Shown here piece by piece: positions 1-8,734 of a DNA stretch of 64,000 bases. Under the pieces are notes generated by a model that did no database searches, had not been told where the DNA came from, and saw only the letters and a list, made by a program, of their open reading frames with translations. Position numbers and translations under genes: made by a program. Origin of the DNA: Thalassococcus_A lentus (GTDB lineage: Bacteria > Pseudomonadota > Alphaproteobacteria > Rhodobacterales > Rhodobacteraceae); NCBI RefSeq assembly GCF_028023555.1, contig NZ_JAQIOY010000001.1, positions 62,001 to 126,000 on the forward strand. The letters run 5' to 3'. Position 1 is the first letter of the stretch. Each line of letters starts with the position of its first letter.

Positions 1-188
1 ATACGCGCGCAGAACAGACCGTCACGCTCAGGCTTGAACGTCCGGTAGTTGATGGTTTCTGGCTTTTTGATCTCACCGAACGACCACGACAGGATACGCT
101 CTGGCGAGGCGAGGCTCACCTTGATCTCGTCAAAGACCTTCGGCGGCGTCAGCGGGTTGAACGGGTTGTTTGTCAGTTCCTGGTTCAT
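1..188 (-). CDS. rpoC: RNA polymerase beta' subunit, N-terminal part (runs off window)
   Basis: This is the first 62 or so codons of the beta' subunit of RNA polymerase; the rest lies beyond the left edge. Reading from ATG at 188 gives MNQELTNNPFNPL and then the conserved segments ASPERILSWSFGEI and NYRTFKPERDGLFCARI, which open every RpoC and lead to the zinc-binding region. A GAGGA ribosome site lies 5-9 bases before the ATG. It follows rpoB by 92 bases on the same strand with no obvious terminator between them, so the two are presumably cotranscribed. Identity is certain; only the length is unknown. Confidence 0.97.
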   Translation of the reverse strand, partial: MNQELTNNPFNPLTPPKVFDEIKVSLASPERILSWSFGEIKKPETINYRTFKPERDGLFCAR

Positions 189-238
189 CTTGTGTCCTCA
201 AAGGTTAGAGGGTGCGGGGGAGAATACGGCCGAGTTCT

Positions 239-265
239 GCGGACAACGTCTTGGACATTGTCCGC
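239..265 (-). other. Hairpin in the rpoB-rpoC spacer
   Basis: An 8-bp perfect inverted repeat (GCGGACAA and TTGTCCGC) encloses 11 bases just downstream of the rpoB stop. No T-run follows, so it is not a classical terminator. It could be a processing or mRNA-stabilising hairpin between rpoB and rpoC; that role is inference. Confidence 0.4.
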
Positions 266-280
266 GTCTTCTTGAGGCGC

Positions 281-3200
281 TTATTCTTCCTCCTCCGCAT
301 CCAGGAGTTCCATGTTCAGGCCCAGGCCGCGGACCTCTTTGACGAGTACGTTGAACGATTCCGGCACGCCGGCTTCGAAGTTGTCCTCGCCCTTGACGAT
401 CGATTCATAGACCTTGGTCCGGCCTGCCACATCGTCCGACTTCACCGTCAGCATTTCCTGCAGGGTGTAGGCGGCGCCATAAGCTTCCAGAGCCCAGACT
501 TCCATCTCACCGAAACGCTGACCACCGAACTGCGCCTTACCACCCAGCGGCTGCTGCGTAACAAGCGAGTAAGGCCCGGTCGAACGGGCGTGGATCTTGT
601 CGTCCACAAGGTGGTGCAGCTTCAGCAGGTATTTAACGCCCACTGTGACCTTCCGGGCGAACTGTTCACCGGTACGGCCATCAAACAGGACAGACTGACC
701 CGATGTATCGAACCCGGCACGCACCAGCGCGTCGTTCACGTCTGCTTCCTTGGCGCCGTCAAAGACCGGCGTCGCAATCGGAACACCGTGGGTCACGTTG
801 CCCGCCGCTTCGATCACCTGGCCTTCGTCCATGTCTTTGATGCCTTCTTCGTAGACATCTTCGCCATAGGCGATGCGCAGCGCTTCACGAACAGGAGTCA
901 GATCACCGGAGCGGCGATAGTCCTGAAGTGCCTCGTCAATCTGCACACCCATGCCGCGTGCGGCCCAACCCATGTGGGTTTCGAGGATCTGACCAACGTT
1001 CATACGCGAAGGCACGCCCAGTGGGTTCAGACAGAAGTCGACCGGGGTACCATCCTCGAGGAACGGCATGTCCTCCATCGGGACAACCTTGGAGATAACA
1101 CCCTTGTTGCCGTGACGGCCGGCCATCTTGTCGCCGGGCTGCAGCTTGCGCTTCACAGCCACGAAAACCTTGACCATCTTCATCACACCCGGAGGCAGAT
1201 CGTCACCGCGCCGTACTTTTTCGACCTTGTCTTCGAAACGGGCGTCAAGCGCACGCTTCTGAGCTTCGTACTGGTCGTGCAGGGCTTCAACGATCTTGGC
1301 GTCGTCTTCGTCTTCCAGCGCAAGCTGCCACCACTGACCGCGTGTCAGGCTGTCCAGCAGGTCTTGCGTGATTTCAGAGTTCGACTTGACGCCTTTGGGG
1401 CCTTTGACAGCCACTTTGCCAAGAACCATGGACTGAAGACGCGCATAGATGTTGCGGTCGAGAATCGCCAGTTCGTCATCGCGGTCACGCGCGAGCTGTT
1501 CGATCTCTTCACGCTCGATCTGCAGGGCGCGTTCGTCTTTTTCAACGCCGTGGCGGTTGAAAACGCGCACTTCTACGACGGTACCGTAGTCACCCGGCTT
1601 CACACGCAGCGATGTATCGCGCACGTCCGACGCCTTTTCACCAAAGATGGCACGCAGAAGCTTTTCTTCCGGCGTCATCGGGCTTTCGCCTTTTGGTGTG
1701 ATCTTGCCCACGAGAATATCGCCCGGCTCCACATCGGCACCGATGTAAACGATGCCCGCTTCGTCGAGGTTGCGCAGTGCTTCCTCACCGACGTTTGGAA
1801 TGTCGCGGGTGATCTCTTCTGGCCCAAGCTTGGTGTCACGGGCAGCGACTTCGAATTCCTCGATGTGGATCGACGTAAACACGTCATCACGCGCGATGCG
1901 CTCAGAGATCAGGATCGAGTCTTCGTAGTTGTAGCCGTTCCACGGCATGAACGCGACGATCACGTTCTTGCCCAGCGCCAGTTCGCCCAGATCCGTCGAC
2001 GGACCATCCGCGATGACTTCGCCCTTCTTGACCCGGTCACCCACCTTCACCAGAGGGTTCTGGTTGATACAGGTGTTCTGGTTCGAACGCTGGAATTTGC
2101 GCATGCGGTAGATATCAACGCCCGCATCGCCCAGTTCCAGATCTTCGGTGGCCCGGATCACGATACGCTGCGCATCGACCTGGTCGATAATACCAGCACG
2201 CTTGGCCATGACGGCCGCGCCTGAGTCGCGTGCAACGATTTCCTCGATGCCGGTGCCGACCAGCGGCGCTTCGGAGCGCAGCGTTGGAACCGCCTGACGT
2301 TGCATGTTCGAGCCCATCAGAGCGCGGTTGGCGTCGTCATTTTCGAGGAACGGGATCAGCGAGGCCGCAACGGATACGAGCTGCTTTGGCGAGACGTCGA
2401 TCAGGTCAACGGACTCCGATGGCGCCAGCGTGTATTCGCCCGCCTGACGGGTGTTCACGAATTCATTGGTGAACTTGCCGTTTTCATCGATAGACGCGTT
2501 TGCCTGCGCCACGGTGTGACGCTGTTCTTCGGTCGCGGACATGTAGCTGACATCGTCAGATACAACACCGTTCTCGACCCGGCGGTATGGCGTTTCGATA
2601 AAGCCATATTTGTTCACGCGGGCAAAGGTGGCCAGCGAGTTGATCAGGCCGATGTTCGGGCCTTCCGGCGTTTCAATCGGACACATACGGCCGTAGTGCG
2701 TGGCATGAACGTCGCGCACCTCAAAGCCTGCACGTTCGCGTGTCAGACCACCTGGCCCAAGCGCCGAGAGACGACGCTTGTGCGTCACTTCGGAGAGCGG
2801 GTTGGTTTGGTCCATGAACTGCGACAGCTGCGAAGAGCCGAAGAATTCACGCACAGCAGCCGCAGCTGGCTTGGCGTTAATCAGATCCTGCGGCATCACA
2901 GTGTCGATTTCGACAGAGGACATACGCTCTTTGATCGCGCGCTCCATACGGAGAAGGCCAACGCGGTACTGGTTTTCCATCAGTTCGCCAACGGAACGGA
3001 CACGGCGGTTGCCGAGGTGGTCGATGTCGTCGATGTCACCCTTGCCGTCACGCAGCTCTACCAGTGCCTTAATGCACTTAACGATGTCTTCCCGGTCCAG
3101 CGTACGCTGAACGTCACCCTTGTCGAGTGCCAGACGCATGTTCATCTTCACACGGCCAACAGCCGACAGATCGTAACGCTCTGAATCGAAGAACAGCGTG

Positions 3201-4417
3201 TCGAACAGGGCCGAAGCCGCTTCGACGGTGGGTGGCTCGCCCGGACGCATGACGCGATAGATGTCCATGAGCGCGGTATCGCGGTTCATGTTCTTGTCCT
3301 GCGCCATGGTGTTGCGCATGTACGGGCCGACTGTGACGTTGTCGATGTCCAGCACCGGAATCTCGGTGATGCCCGCGTCGATCAGCTCTTTCAGAGTGCC
3401 GCCTGTGACTTCGCCATCCTTGTCGACTGTCCATGTGAGTTCATCACCGGCCTCGACGTAGATCGCGCCGGTTTCTTCGTTGATGATGTCCTTGGACACA
3501 AACTTGCCGACGATCTGCTCGAACGGAAGCAGCAGTTCAGTAACCTTGCCTTCGTCAATCAGCTTCTTGACTGCGCGCGGAGTAACCTTCTTGCCAGCTT
3601 CGGCGATCACTTCGCCGGTGCCCGCGTCAACCAGATCATAGGCCGGGCGTGTGCCACGCACGCGCTCAGGGAAGAACTTGGTTGCCCAACCCTCACCCTT
3701 ACGGTTCGTGTAGGTCACGGTGTCGTAGTAAGCATCCATGATGCTTTCCTGATCCAGACCCAGCGCATAGAGCAGTGTTGTTACAGGCAGCTTGCGGCGA
3801 CGGTCGATCCGGGCAAAGACGATATCCTTTGCGTCGAATTCAAAGTCGAGCCACGAACCGCGGTACGGGATAATCCGGCATGCAAAAAGCAGCTTGCCCG
3901 AAGAGTGGGTTTTGCCTTTGTCATGGTCAAAGAACACGCCCGGAGAACGGTGCATCTGGGAAACGATGACCCGCTCGGTGCCGTTGACGATGAATGTGCC
4001 GTTCGGCGTCATCAGGGGCATGTCGCCCATGAAAACGTCCTGTTCCTTGATGTCCTTAACGGACTTCGCGCCGGTGTCCTCGTCGATATCGAAAACGATC
4101 AAACGCAGTGTGACCTTCAGCGGTGCGCTGTAGGTCATGTCACGCTGCATACATTCTTCGACATCGTACTTCGGCTTTTCCAGATCGTAGCCGACGAATT
4201 CCAGAACCGCTGTCTCATTGAAGTCCTTGATCGGGAAGACCGACTGGAACACACCTTTGATCCCCTCGCCGTCAAGCGGCTGAGGTTGATCACCGGATTT
4301 GAGGAACAGCTCGTAGCTGGATTTCTGAACCTCGATGAGGTTCGGCATTTCAAGAACTTCGCGGATTTTGCCGTAGTAGCGACGAAGACGTTTTTGTCCG
4401 AGGAAGCTTTGCGCCAT
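281..4417 (-). CDS. rpoB: RNA polymerase beta subunit
   Basis: This is the 1378-residue catalytic beta subunit of RNA polymerase, a length normal for Rhodobacterales. The frame is open 18 codons further upstream, but ATG at 4417 (MAQSFLGQKRLRRYYGKI) is the start shared by the family. The rifampicin-binding cluster is intact and wild-type-like: D536, H546 and S551 correspond to E. coli D516, H526 and S531. The C-terminal clamp region (RFGEMEVWALEAYGAAY) is complete. It is preceded by a 559-base spacer carrying the rplL terminator and a candidate promoter, so it can be transcribed separately from rplJL, and is followed by rpoC. A long open frame on the opposite strand (212-2224) is a codon-bias shadow. 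Confidence 0.99.
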   Translation of the reverse strand: MAQSFLGQKRLRRYYGKIREVLEMPNLIEVQKSSYELFLKSGDQPQPLDGEGIKGVFQSVFPIKDFNETAVLEFVGYDLEKPKYDVEECMQRDMTYSAPLKVTLRLIVFDIDEDTGAKSVKDIKEQDVFMGDMPLMTPNGTFIVNGTERVIVSQMHRSPGVFFDHDKGKTHSSGKLLFACRIIPYRGSWLDFEFDAKDIVFARIDRRRKLPVTTLLYALGLDQESIMDAYYDTVTYTNRKGEGWATKFFPERVRGTRPAYDLVDAGTGEVIAEAGKKVTPRAVKKLIDEGKVTELLLPFEQIVGKFVSKDIINEETGAIYVEAGDELTWTVDKDGEVTGGTLKELIDAGITEIPVLDIDNVTVGPYMRNTMAQDKNMNRDTALMDIYRVMRPGEPPTVEAASALFDTLFFDSERYDLSAVGRVKMNMRLALDKGDVQRTLDREDIVKCIKALVELRDGKGDIDDIDHLGNRRVRSVGELMENQYRVGLLRMERAIKERMSSVEIDTVMPQDLINAKPAAAAVREFFGSSQLSQFMDQTNPLSEVTHKRRLSALGPGGLTRERAGFEVRDVHATHYGRMCPIETPEGPNIGLINSLATFARVNKYGFIETPYRRVENGVVSDDVSYMSATEEQRHTVAQANASIDENGKFTNEFVNTRQAGEYTLAPSESVDLIDVSPKQLVSVAASLIPFLENDDANRALMGSNMQRQAVPTLRSEAPLVGTGIEEIVARDSGAAVMAKRAGIIDQVDAQRIVIRATEDLELGDAGVDIYRMRKFQRSNQNTCINQNPLVKVGDRVKKGEVIADGPSTDLGELALGKNVIVAFMPWNGYNYEDSILISERIARDDVFTSIHIEEFEVAARDTKLGPEEITRDIPNVGEEALRNLDEAGIVYIGADVEPGDILVGKITPKGESPMTPEEKLLRAIFGEKASDVRDTSLRVKPGDYGTVVEVRVFNRHGVEKDERALQIEREEIEQLARDRDDELAILDRNIYARLQSMVLGKVAVKGPKGVKSNSEITQDLLDSLTRGQWWQLALEDEDDAKIVEALHDQYEAQKRALDARFEDKVEKVRRGDDLPPGVMKMVKVFVAVKRKLQPGDKMAGRHGNKGVISKVVPMEDMPFLEDGTPVDFCLNPLGVPSRMNVGQILETHMGWAARGMGVQIDEALQDYRRSGDLTPVREALRIAYGEDVYEEGIKDMDEGQVIEAAGNVTHGVPIATPVFDGAKEADVNDALVRAGFDTSGQSVLFDGRTGEQFARKVTVGVKYLLKLHHLVDDKIHARSTGPYSLVTQQPLGGKAQFGGQRFGEMEVWALEAYGAAYTLQEMLTVKSDDVAGRTKVYESIVKGEDNFEAGVPESFNVLVKEVRGLGLNMELLDAEEEE

Positions 4418-4801
4418 GAGGGGAGCACCCTTTCGATTTTCTCTGCCCGAACCCACCAGCTGCCGGGGCACAGCGGGGATTCACGTCAGTGACGGCTTGA
4501 GACAAATCCATTCTCGGGTCGCGTCCCACCGCGTCCCTCTCGATTTTGCCTAACCTGCCTTGGAAAGCCTCTCTCGCAGAGGGGCTTACCAAGACACGAA
4601 TGCGGCTTTGCCATCATTTCGTCTGTATAGATGATGAGGTGTTCTTCTAATTTGCTTTGGTTTGGGCCCACCTCTCTGCTCAAAACGCGAAAACAGCGGC
4701 TTCGAATCGCTCGAACCCGCAGGAAACTTCCAAATATTGCGTGAACAGCCCGAGCGCAAGACCCCCCGTAGGAGTTTTGCGTTTCTCAAACCAACCGCCT
4801 G

Positions 4802-4830
4802 AGCATGCCAAAAACTGTTCGGATGGTCAA
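4802..4830 (-). promoter_or_regulatory. Candidate promoter for rpoBC
   Basis: On the minus strand TTGACC (4825-4830) is followed after 17 bases by CATGCT (4802-4807). The -35 element and the spacing are good and the -10 is weak. It lies just downstream of the rplL terminator and points toward rpoB, which fits a separate rpoBC promoter. Confidence 0.35.
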
Positions 4831-4920
4831 GTTGACCCGGGTCAGGATCCTTAACCTAAGGAAAATCCACTGCGATGGCGACCGCCGTAATCGATTTGAC
4901 GGCGCAGGTATTCCGGCCCA

Positions 4921-4952
4921 AACGAAAACAGGCGCCCCATGTGGGACGCCTG
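4921..4952 (-). terminator. Rho-independent terminator after rplL
   Basis: A 10-bp stem (CAGGCGTCCC paired with GGGGCGCCTG, one G-T pair) around the loop ACAT is followed on the minus strand by TTTTCGTTT. It sits 25 bases after the rplL stop and would end most rplJL transcripts before rpoB. Confidence 0.85.
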
Positions 4953-4976
4953 CCGTAATCCGTCGAAAGACGAGAA

Positions 4977-5360
4977 TTACTTGAGCTCGATTTCCGCGCC
5001 TGCTTCTTCGAGCTTTTTCTTGATCTCTTCGGCTTCGGCTTTGTCGACGCCTTCTTTGACAGCTTTGCCGCCAGCTTCGACCAGTTCCTTGGCTTCTTTC
5101 AGACCCAGGCCCGTGATGCCACGGACTTCTTTGATCACGTTGATCTTCTTGTCGCCAGCGGACTTCAGGATCACGTCGAATTCGGTCTGCTCTTCACCGC
5201 CTGCGGCGCCACCGGCGTCGCCTGCAGGACCAGCCATCATCACAGCGCCACCAGCGGCGGGCTCGATGCCGTATTCGTCCTTGAGGATTGTTTTCAGTTC
5301 TTGTGCTTCCAGCAGCGTCAGACCGACGATTTGCTCAGCAAGTGCTTTCAGATCAGCCAT
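4977..5360 (-). CDS. rplL: 50S ribosomal protein L7/L12
   Basis: This 127-residue protein forms the ribosomal stalk, binding L10 through its N-terminal helices and recruiting translation factors through its C-terminal domain. The N-terminal dimerisation helices (residues about 1-33), a flexible Ala/Gly-rich hinge (36-55) and the C-terminal domain with the factor-binding motif GLGLKEAKELVE are all present. It lies 73 bases downstream of rplJ on the same strand and is followed by a strong terminator. ATG at 5360 is the family start. Length and sequence are normal. Confidence 0.98.
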   Translation of the reverse strand: MADLKALAEQIVGLTLLEAQELKTILKDEYGIEPAAGGAVMMAGPAGDAGGAAGGEEQTEFDVILKSAGDKKINVIKEVRGITGLGLKEAKELVEAGGKAVKEGVDKAEAEEIKKKLEEAGAEIELK

Positions 5361-5433
5361 TTTAGACTCTTTCCGTTATATAGATGTGTTCCAACGTTCG
5401 GGCGATTACCCTACGCAGATCTCATGGTGCGCT

Positions 5434-5946
5434 TTACGCCGCTTTTTCCTCGATCGTAGAGAGGATGGAAGCGATGTTCGAAGCAGGTGCGCCAATTGCG
5501 CCAGCGATGTTCGAAGCAGGTGCGCCGATGCAGCCAACGATGGAAGCAATAAGCTCCTCGCGGGAAGGCATCTTGGACACGGCTTCAACGCCAGCACGGT
5601 CAAGAGCCGTTCCGCCCATGTTACCACCAAGGATTTCGAACTTTTTGTTCTCCTTGGCGTAATCCTCGACCACCTTGGCAGCTGCCACGGGATCTTCGGA
5701 ATAGGTCAGAACGGTCATACCCTCGAGCAGACCCTCAATGCTTTCGCACTGGGAATCCTTGAGGGCAATTTTGGCGAGCCTGTTCTTGGCGACGCGTACG
5801 GACGCTTCGGCAGCGCGTGCGCGCCCCCGCAGGTCCTGCATCTCAGCGACCGTGAGGCCTTCGTAGCGGGATACCACCACAACGCCAGAGCTTTCAAAGA
5901 TCTGGCCGAGTTCCTCGACCACTTTCTCTTTCTGGGCTCTATCCAC
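5434..5946 (-). CDS. rplJ: 50S ribosomal protein L10
   Basis: L10 anchors the L7/L12 dimers to 23S rRNA and represses its own operon by binding the mRNA leader. The frame is open 58 codons upstream, but GTG at 5946 (read as fMet-DRAQKEKVVEELGQ) is the family start and has GGAG 8 bases before it, giving 170 residues. The C-terminal region holds a tandem 11-residue repeat (IGAPASNIAGA then IGAPASNIASI) encoded by a 33-bp direct repeat, close to the L7/L12-binding helix. The upstream region has several hairpins that fit an L10 autoregulatory leader. rplL follows. Confidence 0.97.
   Translation of the reverse strand: MDRAQKEKVVEELGQIFESSGVVVVSRYEGLTVAEMQDLRGRARAAEASVRVAKNRLAKIALKDSQCESIEGLLEGMTVLTYSEDPVAAAKVVEDYAKENKKFEILGGNMGGTALDRAGVEAVSKMPSREELIASIVGCIGAPASNIAGAIGAPASNIASILSTIEEKAA
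5471..5526 (-). repeat. Tandem 33-bp in-frame repeat inside rplJ
   Basis: A 23-base sequence (5471-5493) is repeated exactly at 5504-5526, a period of 33 bases, which is 11 codons. It duplicates the IGAPASNIA motif near the C-terminus of L10. The perfect DNA identity is seen directly; recent gain or ongoing homogenisation is inferred. Confidence 0.9.
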
Positions 5947-5949
5947 AGT

Positions 5950-6110
5950 TTCACTCCAGTTATTGGAGGGCGGACCCTCCGGCTCAGTTCGGCAGGGGAT
6001 ACCTGCCACAAAGTCCGAAGAAGGGTCGACGCATCCTGTGGGCCGGTCATGAACCGGTCCTAGGTAAGATGTCTCTTCCCGTCTCAGGCAGGACTTATGC
6101 ACTCGGATGA
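5950..6110 (-). promoter_or_regulatory. Probable L10 autoregulatory mRNA leader
   Basis: Before the rplJ start, the minus-strand RNA can form successive hairpins, including GGACCGGTTCATGACCGGCC (about 6040-6059), GGCAGGTATCCCCTGCC (about 5991-6007) and a GGAGGG/CCCTCC stem near 5964-5983. Leaders of this kind bind the L10-L12 complex in many bacteria. Position and hairpins are seen; the function is inferred from the family. Confidence 0.5.
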
Positions 6111-6174
6111 GGGCACCCACCGTCTCGGACGAAATATGCCGCGGCTGCGAATCACGCAGTCACGACACCGGCAC

Positions 6175-6203
6175 CGCATACAGGGTTCGCAGGGATGTGC
6201 CAA
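6175..6203 (-). promoter_or_regulatory. Candidate promoter for rplJL
   Basis: On the minus strand TTGGCA (6198-6203) and TATGCG (6175-6180) are separated by exactly 17 bases, upstream of the L10 leader and downstream of the hydrolase gene end at 6333. It would let rplJL be transcribed independently of the inserted hydrolase gene. Confidence 0.4.
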
Positions 6204-6332
6204 GTGTGGAGTGTATCAGACAGTTCGGGCTGACGCGCAGCTGCTGGGTCATTGAAGATCGGTTGTGAGCCCAAAGTGTCGGATGCCGCTGTATGAACCG
6301 ATGTCTGCTTTTGCCATAGCAGAGCTTCACGG

Positions 6333-7409
6333 TCACTGCTGACGGTATCTGACGACTTCTGGGATTGCGAAATCCAGCAGAACGCGAACGGTTGTCTGCC
6401 ACGCATTCGGGTCGTTGTAGTTCCCTGCAAAGGTCGCGACAACAAATTCTGCATTCGGCTGCACAGTGAGCCGCTGACCTCCGTTGCCCACCGCAATCAG
6501 GATAGGATCACCACCAGGGCCTTTGGTCAGATACCACAGAAACCCGTAGCCAAACCCTTCCTGGATGGTTGCCGCCGGGCGAAATGACGATTCCAGCCAG
6601 GACGGAGGAACAATTTCCTGACCATTGTAGGAGCCGTTTTGTGCAATCATCACACCGATCTTTGCGAGATCACGCGTTGTCAATCTCAATCCAGATGCTG
6701 CGGAAGGGACATCATCGGCGCCTCGCACCCACTCGTGGATCTCAATTCCGAGGGGATCAAAAAGGCGAGTTTCAGCAAACGCGTCAATCTCTTGCCCAGT
6801 GCCATTGGCAATCAACTTCGCGATCAATGCGACAGCTCCGCCGTTGTAAGTCCATGTCGTTCCCGGTTCGGTCACCATCGGACGGCTCAAAACAAAGCGA
6901 TAACGGTCTTCGGAAAGCTCCATGGCGATTTCGCTGTTGCGGGGGTCGGTGTAGGGCAGGCTTTCATCCCACTCCGTGCCCATCTGCATGGTGAGCGCAT
7001 CTTCCACTGTAATTTCTTCTCGTCTCGTTCCGTCGCGCAAATCTGCGTACTCAGGGAACAGATCCAGCAATGGAGTGTCGAGCGGTGGCACTGCACCCTC
7101 CGACAAGGCGATGCCGTAGAGCAGACCGACGACTGACTTCGTCACTGAGCGTAGATCATGCAGTGTATTTGGGCCATGGTCGATTGATCCAATCGGTGTT
7201 CCCCATCGCTCATCTTCGCCTCGGAAGTAGGCTTCGGCAATCCTTTCGCCATCCAACATAACGACGGTGCTATGAAGACCCACAATCTCATTTGCTTCCA
7301 CCGCAGCGCCAAGTCGCTCTTCCATGCTTTGAGCCCAACCAACATCGGGGAAAAGGCTTAACACCAGTGCAAGAGCAGCAGAGGCCAGAGGTCTTTGGTT
7401 ATGCGCCAT
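6333..7409 (-). CDS. Secreted serine hydrolase, beta-lactamase/penicillin-binding fold
   Basis: This 358-residue protein belongs to the serine beta-lactamase-related family (class C beta-lactamases, DD-peptidases, esterases). A signal peptide ends near VGWAQ (residue 27). The nucleophile motif SVTK is at 88-91, the second motif Tyr-Asn-Gly at 188-190, and GNGGQR near 316 fills the place of the KTG box. The exact substrate cannot be read; an esterase or peptidase role is as likely as antibiotic hydrolysis. GAGG precedes the ATG at 7409. It sits between rplA and rplJ, which are normally close together, downstream of an rplA terminator, so it is an inserted gene within the ribosomal cluster. Confidence 0.85.
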   Translation of the reverse strand: MAHNQRPLASAALALVLSLFPDVGWAQSMEERLGAAVEANEIVGLHSTVVMLDGERIAEAYFRGEDERWGTPIGSIDHGPNTLHDLRSVTKSVVGLLYGIALSEGAVPPLDTPLLDLFPEYADLRDGTRREEITVEDALTMQMGTEWDESLPYTDPRNSEIAMELSEDRYRFVLSRPMVTEPGTTWTYNGGAVALIAKLIANGTGQEIDAFAETRLFDPLGIEIHEWVRGADDVPSAASGLRLTTRDLAKIGVMIAQNGSYNGQEIVPPSWLESSFRPAATIQEGFGYGFLWYLTKGPGGDPILIAVGNGGQRLTVQPNAEFVVATFAGNYNDPNAWQTTVRVLLDFAIPEVVRYRQQ

Positions 7410-7535
7410 GGTGTCGCCTCTTCGGTTTTACGATTTCGGAAGTCTAGCCCACCAGTTTCCTGCGGAAAAGCAGTCTTTGGCTTTGGGAAGTCGTGCGGCA
7501 GCTTTGTCCGCATACCGGCCATATACACAAATGCG

Positions 7536-7562
7536 AAAGGGCGAGCCTTTGGCCCGCCCTTT
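7536..7562 (-). terminator. Terminator after rplA
   Basis: A 12-bp stem (AAAGGGCGGGCC with GGCTCGCCCTTT, one G-T pair, loop AAA) lies 22 bases beyond the rplA stop. The T-rich side is formed by the stem's own TTT and a later TTTG. It separates rplKA from the inserted hydrolase gene. Confidence 0.7.
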
Positions 7563-7584
7563 GAATCAGCTATGTCCGGTACGA

Positions 7585-8283
7585 TCAGTTGCCGGTTGCG
7601 TTGGCAACATCCAGTGTCACGCCTGGGCCCATTGTCGAGCTGAGCGAGATCTTCTTCATGTATGTGCCCTTTGCGCCTGCAGGCTTGGCTGCGGAAACCG
7701 CAGCAACAAAGGCGCGAACGTTTTCGACAAGCTGTGCTTCGTCGAACGAGGCTTTGCCGACACCCGCGTGCACAACACCGCCCTTTTCAGCGCGGAACTG
7801 GACCTGACCGCCCTTGGCGTCTTTGACAGCCTGAGCAACGTCCATTGTCACCGTGCCAACCTTGGGGTTCGGCATCAGGTTACGTGGGCCCAGCACTTTA
7901 CCAAGACGACCAACGATTGGCATCATGTCCGGTGTCGCAATGCAGCGATCGAATTCGATGGTGCCACCCTGAACGATTTCCATCAGGTCTTCTGCGCCAA
8001 CGATGTCTGCACCGGCTTCCTTGGCTTCGTCAGCCTTTGGACCGCGGGCAAATACTGCGACGCGCATGGTTTTACCGGTGCCGTTTGGCAGGCCGATGAC
8101 ACCACGAACCATCTGGTCTGCGTGACGAGTGTCAACGCCGAGGTTCATCGCGATTTCGACAGTTTCATCGAACTTGGTTTTGGCGTTTGCCTTGACCAGG
8201 GACACGGCCTCTTCGACGGTGACTTCTTCCTTGCCAGCCATCGCTTCGCGGGCAGCGCGGGTGCGTTTTCCGAGTTTTGCCAT
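7585..8283 (-). CDS. rplA: 50S ribosomal protein L1
   Basis: This 232-residue protein builds the mobile L1 stalk near the ribosomal E site and in many bacteria represses rplKA translation. The characteristic stretches GTGKTMRVAVFARG, MPIVGRLGKVLGPRNLMPNPK and the C-terminal TMGPGVTLD are all present. Its ATG at 8283 lies one base after the rplK stop codon, so the two are translationally coupled. Length is normal. A terminator follows at 7536-7562. Confidence 0.98.
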   Translation of the reverse strand: MAKLGKRTRAAREAMAGKEEVTVEEAVSLVKANAKTKFDETVEIAMNLGVDTRHADQMVRGVIGLPNGTGKTMRVAVFARGPKADEAKEAGADIVGAEDLMEIVQGGTIEFDRCIATPDMMPIVGRLGKVLGPRNLMPNPKVGTVTMDVAQAVKDAKGGQVQFRAEKGGVVHAGVGKASFDEAQLVENVRAFVAAVSAAKPAGAKGTYMKKISLSSTMGPGVTLDVANATGN

Positions 8284-8284
8284 C

Positions 8285-8734
8285 TTACTTTACCTCGATG
8301 CCCATGGATTTCGCCGAACCAACGATGATCTTCATGGCCTGATCGACGTCATTCGCCGACAGGTCTTTCATCTTGGCTTCTGCAATTTCGCGAACCTGCT
8401 TGACGGTTACGGATGCAACGGTCTCTCGGCCTGGGTTCTCGGCGCCGCGTGGGCGGTTACGCTTGCCAACCGGCTTCAGACCAGCAGCCTTCTTGAGGTA
8501 GTAAGACGCAGGCGGCGTCTTGATATCCATCGCGAAGGATTTGTCCTGGTAGTAGGTGATCACGGTTGGGCACGGCGCACCAGGCTCCATGTCCTGCGTC
8601 TTGGCGTTGAACGCCTTGCAGAATTCCATGATGTTGATACCGCGCTGACCCAGCGCCGGGCCTACGGGCGGCGAGGGGTTGGCTTTACCTGCAGGGATCT
8701 GCAGCTTCATCGTGCCGGCAAGCTTCTTGGCCAT
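8285..8734 (-). CDS. rplK: 50S ribosomal protein L11
   Basis: L11 (149 residues) binds the GTPase-associated region of 23S rRNA and is needed for RelA-dependent stringent signalling. The N-terminal segment LQIPAGKANPSPPVGPALGQ and the C-terminal RNA-binding domain are complete. It is a few residues longer than E. coli L11 owing to a basic insert (KPVGKRNRPRGAENPGR) at about residues 87-103. GGAG lies 8 bases upstream of the ATG. It heads the rplK-rplA pair and is divergent from the flavin-oxidase-like gene at 8957. Confidence 0.98.
   Translation of the reverse strand: MAKKLAGTMKLQIPAGKANPSPPVGPALGQRGINIMEFCKAFNAKTQDMEPGAPCPTVITYYQDKSFAMDIKTPPASYYLKKAAGLKPVGKRNRPRGAENPGRETVASVTVKQVREIAEAKMKDLSANDVDQAMKIIVGSAKSMGIEVK

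Larger units (their letters stand above)
4418..4976. other. rplL-rpoB spacer without a gene
   Basis: I see no coding region in these 559 bases; short frames here lack ribosome sites and recognisable sequence. It holds the rplL terminator (4921-4952) and a candidate rpoB promoter (4802-4830). The long leader that would precede rpoB (about 380 bases) is unusual for a region normally crossed by read-through in gammaproteobacteria. Confidence 0.6.

Noticed and set aside
212..2224. A 670-codon plus-strand frame opposite rpoB
   Set aside because: It is a codon-bias shadow; rpoB is unambiguous and no ribosome site or domain supports the plus strand.
2780..2850. Possible rifampicin-resistance substitution in rpoB
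   Set aside because: The key residues D536, H546 and S551 match the sensitive type.
6152..6496. Minus-strand frames overlapping the end of the beta-lactamase-fold gene
   Set aside because: They are out of frame with that gene, lack ribosome sites and show no conserved sequence; the space is better explained by the rplJ promoter and leader.
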